From: Microbacterium trichothecenolyticum
GTDB taxonomy: Bacteria; Actinomycetota; Actinomycetes; Actinomycetales; Microbacteriaceae
Assembly (NCBI RefSeq): GCF_030818955.1
Contig: NZ_JAUTBF010000001.1
Coordinates: forward strand, 1,426,001 to 1,490,000
DNA length: 64,000 nucleotides
Direction: 5' to 3'
The notes beneath the pieces are model-generated. The model was not told where the DNA came from, made no database searches, and was given only the letters and a program-made list of their open reading frames with translations. The stretch's first letter is position 1, and each line of letters opens with the position of its first letter. This document shows, one piece after another, positions 41,026-51,108 of this stretch. Both the position numbers and the translations under genes were made by a program.

Positions 41026-42424
41026 TCAGTTCCCTTCCACGCGCAGCACGGAGACCACGCGCTCGACGACGCCGCTCGCGGCGAGACGCTCGACGGTCTC
41101 GCTCAGGTCCTGCTCGCGGGCTTTGTGTGTTCCGATGACCAGACGCGCGGATCCCGCGCCGGTCGCTGAGCCTTCTGCTTCGGTCGCTGAACCTTCCGCT
41201 TTGGTCGCTGAACCTTCCGCTTTGGTCGCTGAGCTCGTCGAAGCGGCGGATGCCTCGATGACCGTCTGCTCGACGGTGGCGATCGAGACGCGACCCTCGC
41301 TGAGGATGCCGGCGACCGTGGCGAGCACGCCCGGCTTGTCGTCGACCTCGAGCGTGATCTGGTAGCGCGTGATGACGTGTCCGATGGGCACGGCGGGGAG
41401 GTTCGCACGCGTCGACTCGCCCACGCCGACTCCCCCGGCGATGTGGCGCCGCGCGGCGGACACGACGTCGCCGAGCACCCGCCGACGCGGTCTGCACGCC
41501 GCCCGCACCCGCGCCGTAGAACATGAGGTCACCCGCAGCCTCGGCCTGCACGAAGACGGCGTTGTTGGCGCCGTGGACGCTGGCCAGCGGGTGCGAACGG
41601 TCGACGAGGGCGGGGTAGACGCGCACCGAGATGGACTCCGAGGCGTCCTCGGCCGTCAGGCGCTCGCACACGGCGAGCAGCTTGATGACGTATCCCGCGT
41701 GACGCGCCGACTCGATCATGGTGGCGTCGACGGAGGTGATGCCCTCGCGGTGGACGGCATCCAGGGGCACGGTGGTGTGGAAGGCGAGGCTGGCCAGGAT
41801 CGCGGCCTTCTGCGCGGCGTCGTAGCCCTCGACGTCGGCCGTCGGGTCGGCCTCGGCGTACCCGAGCTCCTGCGCCTGGGCGAGCACGTCGGCGAAGTCG
41901 GCGCCCTCGGTGTCCATGCGGTCGAGGATGTAGTTCGTCGTGCCGTTGACGATGCCCATGATGCGCACCACACGGTCGCCGGCGAGCGAGTCGCGCAGCG
42001 GCCGGATGATCGGGATGGCGCCGGCGGCGGCGGCCTCGTAGTACACCTCGGCGCCGACCTGATCGGCGGCCTCGAAGACCTCCGAGCCGTGGGTGGCCAG
42101 CAGCGCCTTGTTGGCGGTGACGACGTCGGCGCCCGAGGCGATCGCGTGCAGCACCTGCGTGCGGGCGGGCTCGATGCCGCCCATCAGCTCGATGACGATG
42201 TCGGAGCCGACGATGAGGGTCTCGGCATCCGTCGTGAAGAGTTCGCGCGGGAGGTCGGCGTCGCGCTTGGAGTCGACGTTGCGGACGGCGATGCCGGCGA
42301 GTTCGAGCTTGGCGCCCGCGCGGTCGGCGAGCTCGTCGCCGTGCTTGAGCAGCAGGTCGGCGACCTGCGAGCCGACGGCGCCGGCGCCGAGGAGCGCCAC
42401 GCGAAGCGTGCGGTAGTCGGTCAT
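41026..42424 (-). pseudogene. hom: homoserine dehydrogenase, frameshifted in this sequence
   Basis: The N-terminal part ([23 protein letters not shown](P)-binding; [30 protein letters not shown]) is intact to [14 protein letters not shown] at about residue 314. One extra base within CCC at 41478-41480 then shifts the frame. The correct frame resumes as [18 protein letters not shown] and continues through the ACT domain ([19 protein letters not shown]) to a stop at 41026. The ACT domain carries a 28-residue repeat insert. The enzyme is needed for Thr and Met synthesis, so the frameshift is more likely an assembly error than a real defect. Its start overlaps the lysA stop. Confidence 0.9.
41161..41244. 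repeat. four tandem 21-bp repeats inside hom
   Basis: The units start with GGTCGCTGA at 41161, 41182, 41203 and 41224. Units 2 and 3 are identical, and unit 1 differs at a few bases. The last unit reads GGTCGCTGAGCTCGTCGAAG, close to a motif that also appears at the prfA start. In hom the array encodes the seven-residue unit SATKAEG and variants, within the ACT domain. Confidence 0.9.
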
Positions 42425-43851
42425 TCGGTGTCTCCGTGGGGTGTTGCGGTGGGGGCGGATGCCGGGATCCCGGCGTCGCGCGAAAGGAGGTCGGCCACGG
42501 TCTCGCCGCGCACGATCACGCGGGCCTCGCCGTTGCGAACCGCGACGACGGGAGGGCGCGGCGTGTAGTTGTAGTTGCTCGCCAGCGAGAAGCAGTAGGC
42601 GCCGGTGGCGGGCACGGCCAGCAGATCGCCGGGCGTGACGTCGGCGGGGAGGTACTCGGCATCCACGACGATGTCACCCGACTCGCAGTGATGCCCGACC
42701 ACGCGCGAGAGCGCCGGAGTCGCCGAGCTGGTGCGCGACACGATGCGCGCCGAGAAGTCCGCGCCGTAGAGCGCGGGGCGGGCGTTGTCGCTCATGCCGC
42801 CGTCGACGCTCACGTAGGTGCGCTCCAGGTTCTCGGCCGCGGTGACGGTCTTGACGGTGCCGACCTCGTAGAGGGTGACCCCTGCCTGGCCGACGATCAC
42901 GCGGCCGGGCTCGGTGGCGACGTCGGGCATCGGGATGCCGCGCACCGCGCACTCGTCGGCGATGGCATCCAGGATGCCGTCGGCGATCTCCTCGATGGGC
43001 CTCGGGTCGTCGACCGCGGTGTACGAGATGCCGAAGCCGCCGCCGACGTTCAGCAGCGGGATCTCTCCCCCGGCGAGCAGGTCGGCGTGCAGGTCGACCA
43101 GACGCGCGGCCGACTCGCGGAAGCCGCTGGAGTCGAAGATCTGCGAGCCGATGTGCGCGTGCAGACCCACGAAGCGCAGGCTCGGCAGCTCTCGGATGCG
43201 GGCGACGGCCTCGGCCGCACCCTCAAGCGAGAAGCCGAACTTCTGGTCCTCGTGAGCGGTGGCGAGGAAGGCGTGGGTCTCGGCATGCACACCGGTACGC
43301 ACGCGCACGAGCACCGGTTGGACGACGCCCTGCCGGTCCGCGATGGCGGCGAGTCGCTCGATCTCGATGGGGCTGTCCACGACGACCGAGCCGATGCCCA
43401 CCTCGACGGCACGCTGCAGTTCGCCGACGCTCTTGTTGTTGCCGTGGAAGCCCAGCCGCGCGGGGTCCGCACCCCCGGCGAGGGCGACTTCGAGCTCACC
43501 GCGCGTGCAGACGTCGACCGAGAGACCCTCGTCGACGACCCAGCGCACGACCTCGGTCGACAAGAAGGCCTTGCCCGCGTAGTACACGCGCGCCTGGATG
43601 CCGTGACGCGCGGCCGCGGCCGCGAAGGCGTTCTTCGCGCGACGCGCGTGCTGGCGCACCTCGTCCTCGTCGAGCACGTACAGAGGAGTGCCGAAACGAT
43701 CGCGCAAGTCGAAGACTGAGACCCCGCCGATCTCGACGGAACCGTCGTCGACGCGGTGGGCGGACGACGGCCAGATGGGCGCGACGAGCTCATTCGCTTC
43801 GGCCGGGGCAACGAGCCACTCGGGCACGAGCGCAGAGTGCGAGGCGGACAC
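42421..43851 (-). CDS. lysA: diaminopimelate decarboxylase
   Basis: The protein has 476 residues. The PLP lysine is in YYAGKAFLS, with [35 protein letters not shown] and the C-terminal [17 protein letters not shown]. It makes lysine from meso-diaminopimelate. The ATGA overlap with hom shows an operon that feeds aspartate-family amino acid synthesis. In related genomes argS lies just upstream; here it is 15 kb away. Confidence 0.96.
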   Translation of the reverse strand: MSASHSALVPEWLVAPAEANELVAPIWPSSAHRVDDGSVEIGGVSVFDLRDRFGTPLYVLDEDEVRQHARRAKNAFAAAAARHGIQARVYYAGKAFLSTEVVRWVVDEGLSVDVCTRGELEVALAGGADPARLGFHGNNKSVGELQRAVEVGIGSVVVDSPIEIERLAAIADRQGVVQPVLVRVRTGVHAETHAFLATAHEDQKFGFSLEGAAEAVARIRELPSLRFVGLHAHIGSQIFDSSGFRESAARLVDLHADLLAGGEIPLLNVGGGFGISYTAVDDPRPIEEIADGILDAIADECAVRGIPMPDVATEPGRVIVGQAGVTLYEVGTVKTVTAAENLERTYVSVDGGMSDNARPALYGADFSARIVSRTSSATPALSRVVGHHCESGDIVVDAEYLPADVTPGDLLAVPATGAYCFSLASNYNYTPRPPVVAVRNGEARVIVRGETVADLLSRDAGIPASAPTATPHGDTE

Positions 43852-43998
43852 AGAGGAACCAATCGGGTTTTGCGGCGACGCGACGGCCGCGGATCACGGC
43901 TGCTGCCCCCGCGGAGAGTCACGCGGTGACAACCCCGCAAGTCTAGAGCACGGCGTATGCCGCTCCCTTCCCGGGGCGCTCGAGGATTGACACATAGC

Positions 43999-44029
43999 TG
44001 AGGGGCGGCGCATCCAGCGCCGCCCCTCA
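43999..44029 (-). terminator. terminator of the RCC1 gene at 44103
   Basis: TGAGGGGCGGCGC (43999-44011) pairs perfectly with GCGCCGCCCCTCA (44017-44029) around a five-base loop, 74 bases after the stop codon in the leftward direction. It separates the surface-protein island from lysA. Confidence 0.8.
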
Positions 44030-44102
44030 TACCCGCTGACCATGATCAGACCGACAGGTTCCCTCGCACCGTCGCGACCGCAAGGGAACCCGTCGTTGGC
44101 GT

Positions 44103-47100
44103 TCACGCCGTGATGTAGTACTGGTTCCAGTTGCGCATGCCCTCACCGATCGCGGTGATCGCCCGGCCGGAGAGTCCTATAACGGAGACCGGGGTAGTAC
44201 GCGTGGTCGTCGTTCCGTCTCCAAGGCCGCCAGTGCTGTTGGCTCCCCATGCCTTGACCGTTCCATCGGTAAGCAGTGCGTATGCGGATGCCGCCCCACC
44301 GGAGACGACCGACACTCCCGACAAACCAGTCACCGAGACAGGCGTCCACCGGTCGGTCGTCGAACCATCGCCGAGTTGCCCGGAGTCGTTCTTGCCCCAC
44401 GCCACCACGGTGCCGTCCGAACGAAGGGCGTACGCGGAATCGTTCGAACCCGAGATCTGCTTCACGCTGGAAAGACCGGGCACAGCGATTGCCGTCCAGC
44501 TATCCGTCGTCGAGTTGTTCCCCAGCCGGCCATTGCCGTTGTATCCCCACGCCCGGACCGTACCGTCGGTCAGCAGAACATAAGCGCTCGCACCGCCACC
44601 CGACACCTGCGCGACGGTCACGTTATCGAGACCCTGCACTTTCACGGGCGTGTACTGGTCCGTCGCAGAGTTGTTGCCGACCGCTCCACCCCAGCTGTTC
44701 TCTCCCCACGCCCAGACGGTCCCGTCCGCCAACAGGGCGTATCCGTTCCACGAACCCGCGGCAATCTGCGCCACGTTCGTAAGGTTCCTCACCGCAACGG
44801 GAATAGCGCTGTCCGTGGTCGTCCCATCTCCGAGGTTCCCGTACCAGTTCGGACCCCACGCCTTCAGGGTTTTATCCGACATCAACGCGTAGAAGTGATT
44901 GCGCCCTGCCGCGAGCTGGGTCACACCCGACAAGCCCGGAACCTTGCCCCATGCATTCCGCGAGCTGACACCGGACCCGTCACCCAATTGGCCGTAACCG
45001 TTATCGCCCGCGGTCCAGACAGTCCCATCCTTCAGAAGTGCCGCCAGCGACGCGTCACCGCCGACGATTTGCTTGACGGGCGACGGGAACAACGTCAAAC
45101 CCTGCGTCGGAGTAGACGTCCAGTTGACTCCCGCAGCCCCGCCCTGCTGACGACCCGACGCCAGATAATTCGCACCCAACACCGAGAAGGCAGCCCTCGC
45201 AGAATTGGGGCCGCTCACGGCGCTTACGCTCAGCACAGTTCCTGGGCGCGTCCACGCTTCGGGCGTGACAGTTGTCTGAAAGACGCCGGAGGATGCTGTG
45301 GCCCCCGAGGATGCGCCAAGAACCGCGCTCCCCGTCGCAGACAGGGAAATTGAAGCACCGCCGACTCCGGTAGACCCCGCCATTACCTTGGCCTGTACCG
45401 AGCCGGCTTGTCCTGCGGAAACGAAAGCATCGACGTTGACTGCGAGCGTCGAGTCTCCTGTGATGTAGTACTGGTTCCAGTTGCGCATGCCCTCACCGAT
45501 CGCGGTGATCACGTGACCGGACAGTCCGATCACGGAAACCGGCGCGCTCCTGTTGGTGGAGGAGCCGTCGCCGAGAGCGCCGATGCTGTTGCTTCCCCAT
45601 GCCTTGACCGTGCCGTCGGCCAGAAGCGCGTATGCAGACGCGGCACCGCCGGAGATGACGGACACGTTGGCCAATCCGGTCACGGAAACGGGCGTCCAGC
45701 GATCAGTGGTCGACCCGTCTCCCACCTGCCCGGAGTCGTTCTTGCCCCACGCTTTCACCGTCCCGTCCGTCAGCAGCGCGTAGACGGCGTCGCTCGAGCC
45801 AGACACCTGCTTCACCCCTGACAGCCCGGGGACAGTGACGGCCGTCCACCGGTCGGTGGTCGTGTTGTCGCCGAGTCGACCGTTTCCGTTGTATCCCCAT
45901 GCCCGGACGCTTCCGTCCGACAGCAGGGCGTAGCCGCTCGCACCGCCACCGGTGACCTGCGTCACCGTCACGTTGTTCAGGCCCTGGACGCGGACTGCCG
46001 TGTACTGGTCCGTCGACGAGTTGTTCCCGACGGCACCGCCCCAACTGTTCTCCCCCCATCCCCAGACCGTTCCATCCGCCAGCAGCGCGTAACCGTTCCA
46101 CGACCCCGAAGCGATCTGCACGACATTCGACAGGTTCGCCACTGCCACCGGCGTCGGGCGATCCGTCGCTGTGCCGTCGCCGAGATTCCCGTACCAGTTC
46201 GGCCCCCACGCACGCAGAGTCTTGTCCGCCATCAACGCGAAGAAGTGGTTCCGACCGGCAGCAAGCTGCGTCACGCCCGACAACCCCGGAACTTTCCCCC
46301 AGGCGTTACGCGAGCTGACCCCCGAACCATCACCCAACTGGCCGTAGCCGTTGTCGCCCGCCGTCCACACGGTCCCGTCCTGCAAGAGAGCCGCCAACGA
46401 CGCATCACCACCGACAAGTTGCTTCACCGGCGACGGGAGCAACGTCAAGCCCTGCGTCGGCGTGTCGGTCCACTGGCTTCCAGTGGCAGGACCACCAACC
46501 TGACGCCCCGACGCCAAATAATTCGCACCCAACACCGAGAAGAAGTCCGCACTCGAGGCGGCATCCGTCGATCCACTCACTTTGAGCTGGGCACCCGGCC
46601 TCGTCCACGCATCGGGTGTGACAGTTGTCTGAAAAACACCTGACGAATCTGTCGCTCCCGAGGTCACACCGAGGACAGCGTTGCCTGTGGCTGTGAGGGA
46701 TACCGTCGCCCCGGCTACCCCGGTCGATCCGGTGGACACTTTGGCCTGTACCGTTCCGGCCGATCCGGCCGACACCTGCGTCTGGACCACGTCGACATTG
46801 AGCGTCAGGGCGCCCGCGATCGCGAAACGCGCGTCGACACTGCTACTCCCACCCAGCGATGTGACAGGGATACCCGCCGGAAGGTTCGCCTGCACGGGAA
46901 CGTTGGAGGGGTTTCCGGTGTACCCGTTGCCGATCTGGCCGTGGTCGTTCACACCCCACGTCCACACCGTGCCGTCGTTCTTCAGAGCGAAACCGGCGGC
47001 GACCTCCGCGACATTGGACAGTCCCTGAACGGCCACCGGCGTCGCCGAGGCGGCCGACGCCCCGTTTCCGAGCTCCCCGTTCTCGCCATCGCCCCACGCC

Positions 47101-48335
47101 ATCACCGTCTTGTCGGCCATCAACGCGTACCCGGTCTGACCGGCGGCCGCGATCTTCACCGCGTTCGAGATGTTGACCACGGGAGCAGCGGTGTAACGGT
47201 TGCCGGACTGGGTCGAACCGTCGCCCATCTGGCCCTTCCAGTTACCGCCCCACGCCATGATGGTGCCATCGGTCCGCAGGGCATACCCCGCCACCGACGT
47301 CGCCGCGATCTGCGTCACCCCCGACACCCCGACGACCTGCACCGCCGACGTCCTTTCGGTACTCGTCGTATCCCCCAACTGACCGAACCCGTTGCGACCC
47401 CACCCGATCACGGTGCCATCACTACGTAACGCCAGACCGAACCACGACCCGCCCGCAACCTTCACCACACCACTGGCGCCCTGGACAGTCACGACCGACG
47501 TGGAGAAACTCTGCGTGTTGTAGTCGTTGCCGTTCCCCAATGCCGAGAACGCGTTCACACCCCACGACCGCACCGTCCCGTCAGCCAGCGCGGCATACCC
47601 GGTCTGATACCCGGCCGCAATGTCGACCACATTCGACAGGTTCGGGATCCGCTGCGGCGGCCAATACCGGTCCGTCGTCGTCCCATCAGCGAGTTGGCCC
47701 TGACTGTTGCGCCCGACGCCCCAGACATCGCCGTTGTCGAGACGGAACAGCGTGAAGTTGTTCCCGCCCTGCGCCACCTGCACCACCGGCGACGGGAAGA
47801 CCTTCATCACCTGAGACGGAGTCGGCGTGTTGTCACCGGTGCCAAGACCGCTCATGCCGAACACTCCCGAACCCCAGGCGATCAGGTTCGCACCCAACAC
47901 GGCGAACGACTGCGTCGCATTCGCGTTCGCCGACACCGCCGAAACGCTCACCGTCGAGCCCGGAGTGGCCCACGGCTTGTTCAGGTTGAAATTCGCGGTG
48001 TACTGACCCGCACCGTTGGTCACGCCATCAGCCGCATCGAAGCTCGAGCCATCGGGACCGCTGAACGACACCGGCTGACCCGCCTGCGGCTGCCCCTGCG
48101 CGTCTTTCACGGTCACCGTCATCGGCACCGCGCCCGACGCCGGCACACCTGACGACGGACCGGCGATGGTCAGGTTCGACGCCTGCGACGCATTCGCGAA
48201 AGCCGGCGTCGCCGACGCGATCGACAGCGCAGGAACACTCCACGCCGCCGCAGCGACGACGGTGCGGCGTGAAAGAGGCGAGCCGAGGCCCTCCTCGACA
48301 CGCTCATCGGGGGGAAGGATACGAGCAGACGACAC
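44103..48335 (-). CDS. giant Tat-exported protein with Ig-like domains and RCC1 beta-propellers (RCC1 protein 1)
   Basis: The protein has 1410 residues from a GTG at 48335 with GAGGAG upstream. The twin-arginine signal peptide contains SPLSRRTVVAAAAW (Arg23-Arg24), with cleavage probably after ATPAFA (about 49). The mature protein repeats one plan three times: an Ig-like domain (such as GSAGTVQAKVSTGSTGVAGA), then an RCC1-type beta-propeller of six to seven blades, each with the signature ALLADGTVKAWG. Copies 2 and 3 are closely similar. There is no LPXTG, membrane anchor or catalytic motif, so it is probably secreted. RCC1 propellers bind proteins or glycans; the target here is unknown. It is the last gene of the four-gene island. 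Confidence 0.88.
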   Translation of the reverse strand: MSSARILPPDERVEEGLGSPLSRRTVVAAAAWSVPALSIASATPAFANASQASNLTIAGPSSGVPASGAVPMTVTVKDAQGQPQAGQPVSFSGPDGSSFDAADGVTNGAGQYTANFNLNKPWATPGSTVSVSAVSANANATQSFAVLGANLIAWGSGVFGMSGLGTGDNTPTPSQVMKVFPSPVVQVAQGGNNFTLFRLDNGDVWGVGRNSQGQLADGTTTDRYWPPQRIPNLSNVVDIAAGYQTGYAALADGTVRSWGVNAFSALGNGNDYNTQSFSTSVVTVQGASGVVKVAGGSWFGLALRSDGTVIGWGRNGFGQLGDTTSTERTSAVQVVGVSGVTQIAATSVAGYALRTDGTIMAWGGNWKGQMGDGSTQSGNRYTAAPVVNISNAVKIAAAGQTGYALMADKTVMAWGDGENGELGNGASAASATPVAVQGLSNVAEVAAGFALKNDGTVWTWGVNDHGQIGNGYTGNPSNVPVQANLPAGIPVTSLGGSSSVDARFAIAGALTLNVDVVQTQVSAGSAGTVQAKVSTGSTGVAGATVSLTATGNAVLGVTSGATDSSGVFQTTVTPDAWTRPGAQLKVSGSTDAASSADFFSVLGANYLASGRQVGGPATGSQWTDTPTQGLTLLPSPVKQLVGGDASLAALLQDGTVWTAGDNGYGQLGDGSGVSSRNAWGKVPGLSGVTQLAAGRNHFFALMADKTLRAWGPNWYGNLGDGTATDRPTPVAVANLSNVVQIASGSWNGYALLADGTVWGWGENSWGGAVGNNSSTDQYTAVRVQGLNNVTVTQVTGGGASGYALLSDGSVRAWGYNGNGRLGDNTTTDRWTAVTVPGLSGVKQVSGSSDAVYALLTDGTVKAWGKNDSGQVGDGSTTDRWTPVSVTGLANVSVISGGAASAYALLADGTVKAWGSNSIGALGDGSSTNRSAPVSVIGLSGHVITAIGEGMRNWNQYYITGDSTLAVNVDAFVSAGQAGSVQAKVMAGSTGVGGASISLSATGSAVLGASSGATASSGVFQTTVTPEAWTRPGTVLSVSAVSGPNSARAAFSVLGANYLASGRQQGGAAGVNWTSTPTQGLTLFPSPVKQIVGGDASLAALLKDGTVWTAGDNGYGQLGDGSGVSSRNAWGKVPGLSGVTQLAAGRNHFYALMSDKTLKAWGPNWYGNLGDGTTTDSAIPVAVRNLTNVAQIAAGSWNGYALLADGTVWAWGENSWGGAVGNNSATDQYTPVKVQGLDNVTVAQVSGGGASAYVLLTDGTVRAWGYNGNGRLGNNSTTDSWTAIAVPGLSSVKQISGSNDSAYALRSDGTVVAWGKNDSGQLGDGSTTDRWTPVSVTGLSGVSVVSGGAASAYALLTDGTVKAWGANSTGGLGDGTTTTRTTPVSVIGLSGRAITAIGEGMRNWNQYYITA
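44110..46810. repeat. two 1350-bp module copies in RCC1 gene 1
   Basis: Sequence from 44110 recurs from 45460 at an offset of 1350 bases, exactly 450 codons. The first 50 bases (encoding EGMRNWNQYYIT) are almost identical. Similarity elsewhere is high but interrupted by many synonymous changes. Each copy is one Ig-plus-propeller module. Confidence 0.8.
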
Positions 48336-48670
48336 GGGCAGACTCCTCAGGTCTCGAGCGAACAGGTGCGGCCAGCGATCGGCTCCGCATGCCCGAAAGT
48401 ACGACGGCTCGTGCACGCGCCGAACGAAGTCGCTCCGTGAGACTCGCCGGGTGATTCAGAGCGCCACGAGCGCGCGTGCGCCCAGAATCCGCTGAGTACG
48501 GCACATGTATAAATGCATGACCCGGGAGCGGCCAGACACCTGCGTCACCATCACCGAAGCGATCTCGCTCAAAGTTTCACCCGCCTCTGGCGAGGCGGTC
48601 ACCCACGCCGCGAGACCTCCAGACATCACCACGTCGGAGCGCTCCACACACCGCTCACCAGGCATCCCGA
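48336..48670. other. 335-bp intergenic region between RCC1 gene 1 and M60 gene 1
   Basis: There is no convincing gene here. A short hairpin, CCGCCTC (48581-48587) with GAGGCGG (48592-48598), followed leftwards by CTTT, may end the M60 transcript. The AT-rich spot around 48500-48520 (CATGTATAAATGCATG) is the only promoter-like sequence for the RCC1 gene. RCC1 gene 1 may therefore have its own promoter. Confidence 0.45.
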
Positions 48671-50968
48671 TCAGAACCGGAACCGACCTCCGCGCATCGT
48701 CAGCGTGCGCGGCGATGTCGACAGCGACCCGACCTTTTGGCTATCGGTGTAGGTCCGCACCCGCACCGGCTCGGCCGCCCGCACCCGAAGGCGGTAGCCG
48801 TCGCCGCAGGCGACACCATTCAACGCGCGGACCACCTTGTCATGCGTCTCGTCGCCGTTCACGCTCACCGTGGCGACCGTCGCGCCGCGAGCGTTGAGCA
48901 GCGTGAGCTCGTAGTAGAGCTTGCCCTGGAAGTAGTAGTCGTGCGGGGCGAAGCCCGTCGAGGTGGCGACGAGATGAGTACCGTCTCGGCTGATTCCCAC
49001 CCAGCCCGCGCGGATGTCGTAGATTCCCACGAACTCCAAAGCCGAGTTGACGGTCACGTCGACGGCCTGGATGAGGAGCTCGGGAGTGCGGTCATCGGCC
49101 TCGAGGACGGCGAAAAGGTGCCCCTGGCCGGGACCGACGTTGATCGCCGCCGACCCGCGCGACACCAATCGACTCGGCGTTCCCGCCAGACTCGTCAGCC
49201 CCGTCACCTCACCGCCCGTCGCCTGATTGTCACCCAGGTCCAACGTCATCCCCTCGCCCGAAAGGTTTCCGAGCGGCACGTTGTATCCGACCCGTCGTTC
49301 CACGAACGCGTCGCGCGAGTCGATCGCCGCCGCGATCTGGTGCTCCAAGGAAGGATAGGCAGCCGTCGATGAGATGACGGATGCCGACAGCGATAGGCCC
49401 CACTCGGCGAAGAACGGAGCCAGATCACGATCTGCCACCTCGGATGCGACCTGCGCGAACATGTCGATCTTCTCCTGGTCTGCGTAGGGCATCGTCATCC
49501 CCTGGCCTCGTCGCACCCGGTACCTCTGATCGACCGCCGGATAGAAGCCCTCGCCGAATGACTGGCGCAACTGATCGAAGAAGAAGAGCGGATAAAACGG
49601 GTTCTCGTTGATCAGATCCCAGAACCGGCGATCTGTCACGGGTTGATCGAAGTACCGCGCGATGCGATCTTTGGCCTCGGGCCACTCGTCGAGGCGATGC
49701 GCGCCCGTGAGCCGCTGCTGCAGGGCGAGCGATGAGATGTTGACGGTCACCTCGCCGAGCCCACCCCAGGTGTACGACGGTGTCTGGAAGGTGTGGCCCA
49801 CTTCATGCCACGTCCCCCAGTTGTCGGGGGTGGTCAGAAGCGTCTCGCTCGCGCCTGTGTTGATCTGGAAACACAGCCACTGATTCGTCGCGAACGCCCA
49901 GCCCGCGCCCGAGTCGGCGCCCGAGAAGTAGACACGGCCCGGGTGCTTGCGCGCGACACCCACCGCCGCGTAGGTGAGCCCGTACACATCGCAGGTGTAC
50001 TCCAGCACGCGGTCGAGGCGCATGACCACGTCGGCCGGGTCCCACGAAACTCCGCGGGAGCGCAGATCTTCGACGAGGCGTCTCTGAACATCGACGAAGA
50101 CACGTTCCCCGACCAGCGACACCACCGGCGCCGCGGAAAAGTCCGCCAGCTGCGCCGCGAACTCATCCGCTCTCGTGCGATTCTTCACCCACACCGGGTG
50201 CGCACGCCCTCCCGAGATGGTCGCGGTGGCGACTTTCTCGGTCGAGGAGTTCGACACGAAGACGATGCCGTCACGCGGTGCCGTGATCTGTTGCCGGCCG
50301 GCAGTCAGGCTGATGCTGGTCACATCGACGTTCTGCCCGCCGTTGAGATCCTGCCAGGGGCCCCGCGCCCCGAACCACAGCAGCACAGACTCCACCGGGC
50401 CTGCCGTCACGTCGACGTCGAGCACGTCGTTGGCGCGCACCCACCGGCCGGTCGGCTGCAAGTCGCTGTGCGTGAACCCTCGGTTCTCGATGTCGCGCAC
50501 GGCATCCTGGTTGCCATGCGGCAGAACCATCACCGTCGTGGAGGCACCCGTCGCGTCGTGCATGATCACCGACACCTCGCGCACCTCTAGGGACGCCGTC
50601 GCCGTCGCACCCGATGATGACACCGTCACGGTGGTCGTCGCGGCAGCTGCACCCGTCAGCACACGCAGCGATGTCGAGAAGACACCGGCGGCGTCCGTCA
50701 CTCCCGACGGCTGCTCTATCCGCACCAGCCCCGCGTCGGCCACCCCCACCCAGACGGGTTCACCCGCCAGGGGGCGCCCCGCCTCATCGGCGCGCGTGAC
50801 ACGAACCGTCGTCATCTCGTCGGGGTAGAGACGTGAACGATCCAGTGTGAGAGTCGCCGCCCCTCCGGTGCTGGTTGCGTATGCAGGCACCGCGGTGGTC
50901 AGCACGAGCGCTGGTGTGGACCAGACGCCGGCAGTGACGATCGTGCGACGCGACAGGGGGCTAGGCAT
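48671..50968 (-). CDS. secreted M60-family (enhancin-like) metallopeptidase 1
   Basis: The protein has 765 residues from the ATG at 50968, with GGAG six bases upstream. The Tat-type signal has PLSRRTIVTAG (Arg6-Arg7), with cleavage near VPAYA (about 31). An Ig-like domain (about 35-130) precedes the M60 catalytic region. The zinc site is HEVGH at 388-392, and Glu406 (GLGEVTVN) fits the gluzincin-type extended M60 signature HExxH(8-28)E. M60 peptidases of other bacteria cut O-glycosylated mucin-like proteins. A C-terminal beta domain (about 600-765) follows. The paralogue next to it has the same residue numbering at the active site. Confidence 0.9.
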   Translation of the reverse strand: MPSPLSRRTIVTAGVWSTPALVLTTAVPAYATSTGGAATLTLDRSRLYPDEMTTVRVTRADEAGRPLAGEPVWVGVADAGLVRIEQPSGVTDAAGVFSTSLRVLTGAAAATTTVTVSSSGATATASLEVREVSVIMHDATGASTTVMVLPHGNQDAVRDIENRGFTHSDLQPTGRWVRANDVLDVDVTAGPVESVLLWFGARGPWQDLNGGQNVDVTSISLTAGRQQITAPRDGIVFVSNSSTEKVATATISGGRAHPVWVKNRTRADEFAAQLADFSAAPVVSLVGERVFVDVQRRLVEDLRSRGVSWDPADVVMRLDRVLEYTCDVYGLTYAAVGVARKHPGRVYFSGADSGAGWAFATNQWLCFQINTGASETLLTTPDNWGTWHEVGHTFQTPSYTWGGLGEVTVNISSLALQQRLTGAHRLDEWPEAKDRIARYFDQPVTDRRFWDLINENPFYPLFFFDQLRQSFGEGFYPAVDQRYRVRRGQGMTMPYADQEKIDMFAQVASEVADRDLAPFFAEWGLSLSASVISSTAAYPSLEHQIAAAIDSRDAFVERRVGYNVPLGNLSGEGMTLDLGDNQATGGEVTGLTSLAGTPSRLVSRGSAAINVGPGQGHLFAVLEADDRTPELLIQAVDVTVNSALEFVGIYDIRAGWVGISRDGTHLVATSTGFAPHDYYFQGKLYYELTLLNARGATVATVSVNGDETHDKVVRALNGVACGDGYRLRVRAAEPVRVRTYTDSQKVGSLSTSPRTLTMRGGRFRF

Positions 50969-51108
50969 GGAGGTCTCCGTTCCACGCCCCTGGGCCCACC
51001 TCGGGCACAGAAGCGTCCGACCCTGACGGTAAGACATCCCACGCAGACCACGGCCGGCATTCTGATCGCGCGAGGCGGGGTGAACACCTGGCACCGGCGC
51101 CGGCGCGA

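Noticed and set aside
41161..41244. A CRISPR-like array
   Set aside because: Repeats are contiguous, have no spacers and are in frame within hom.
39941..42424. A fused homoserine dehydrogenase-threonine synthase polypeptide of 827 codons
   Set aside because: The fusion exists only because an extra base in hom shifts into the thrC frame; the ACT domain is in the other frame, and thrC has its own ATG.
43852..44102. A tRNA or small RNA gene between lysA and the island
   Set aside because: I found no cloverleaf; the only structure is the terminator hairpin at 43999-44029.
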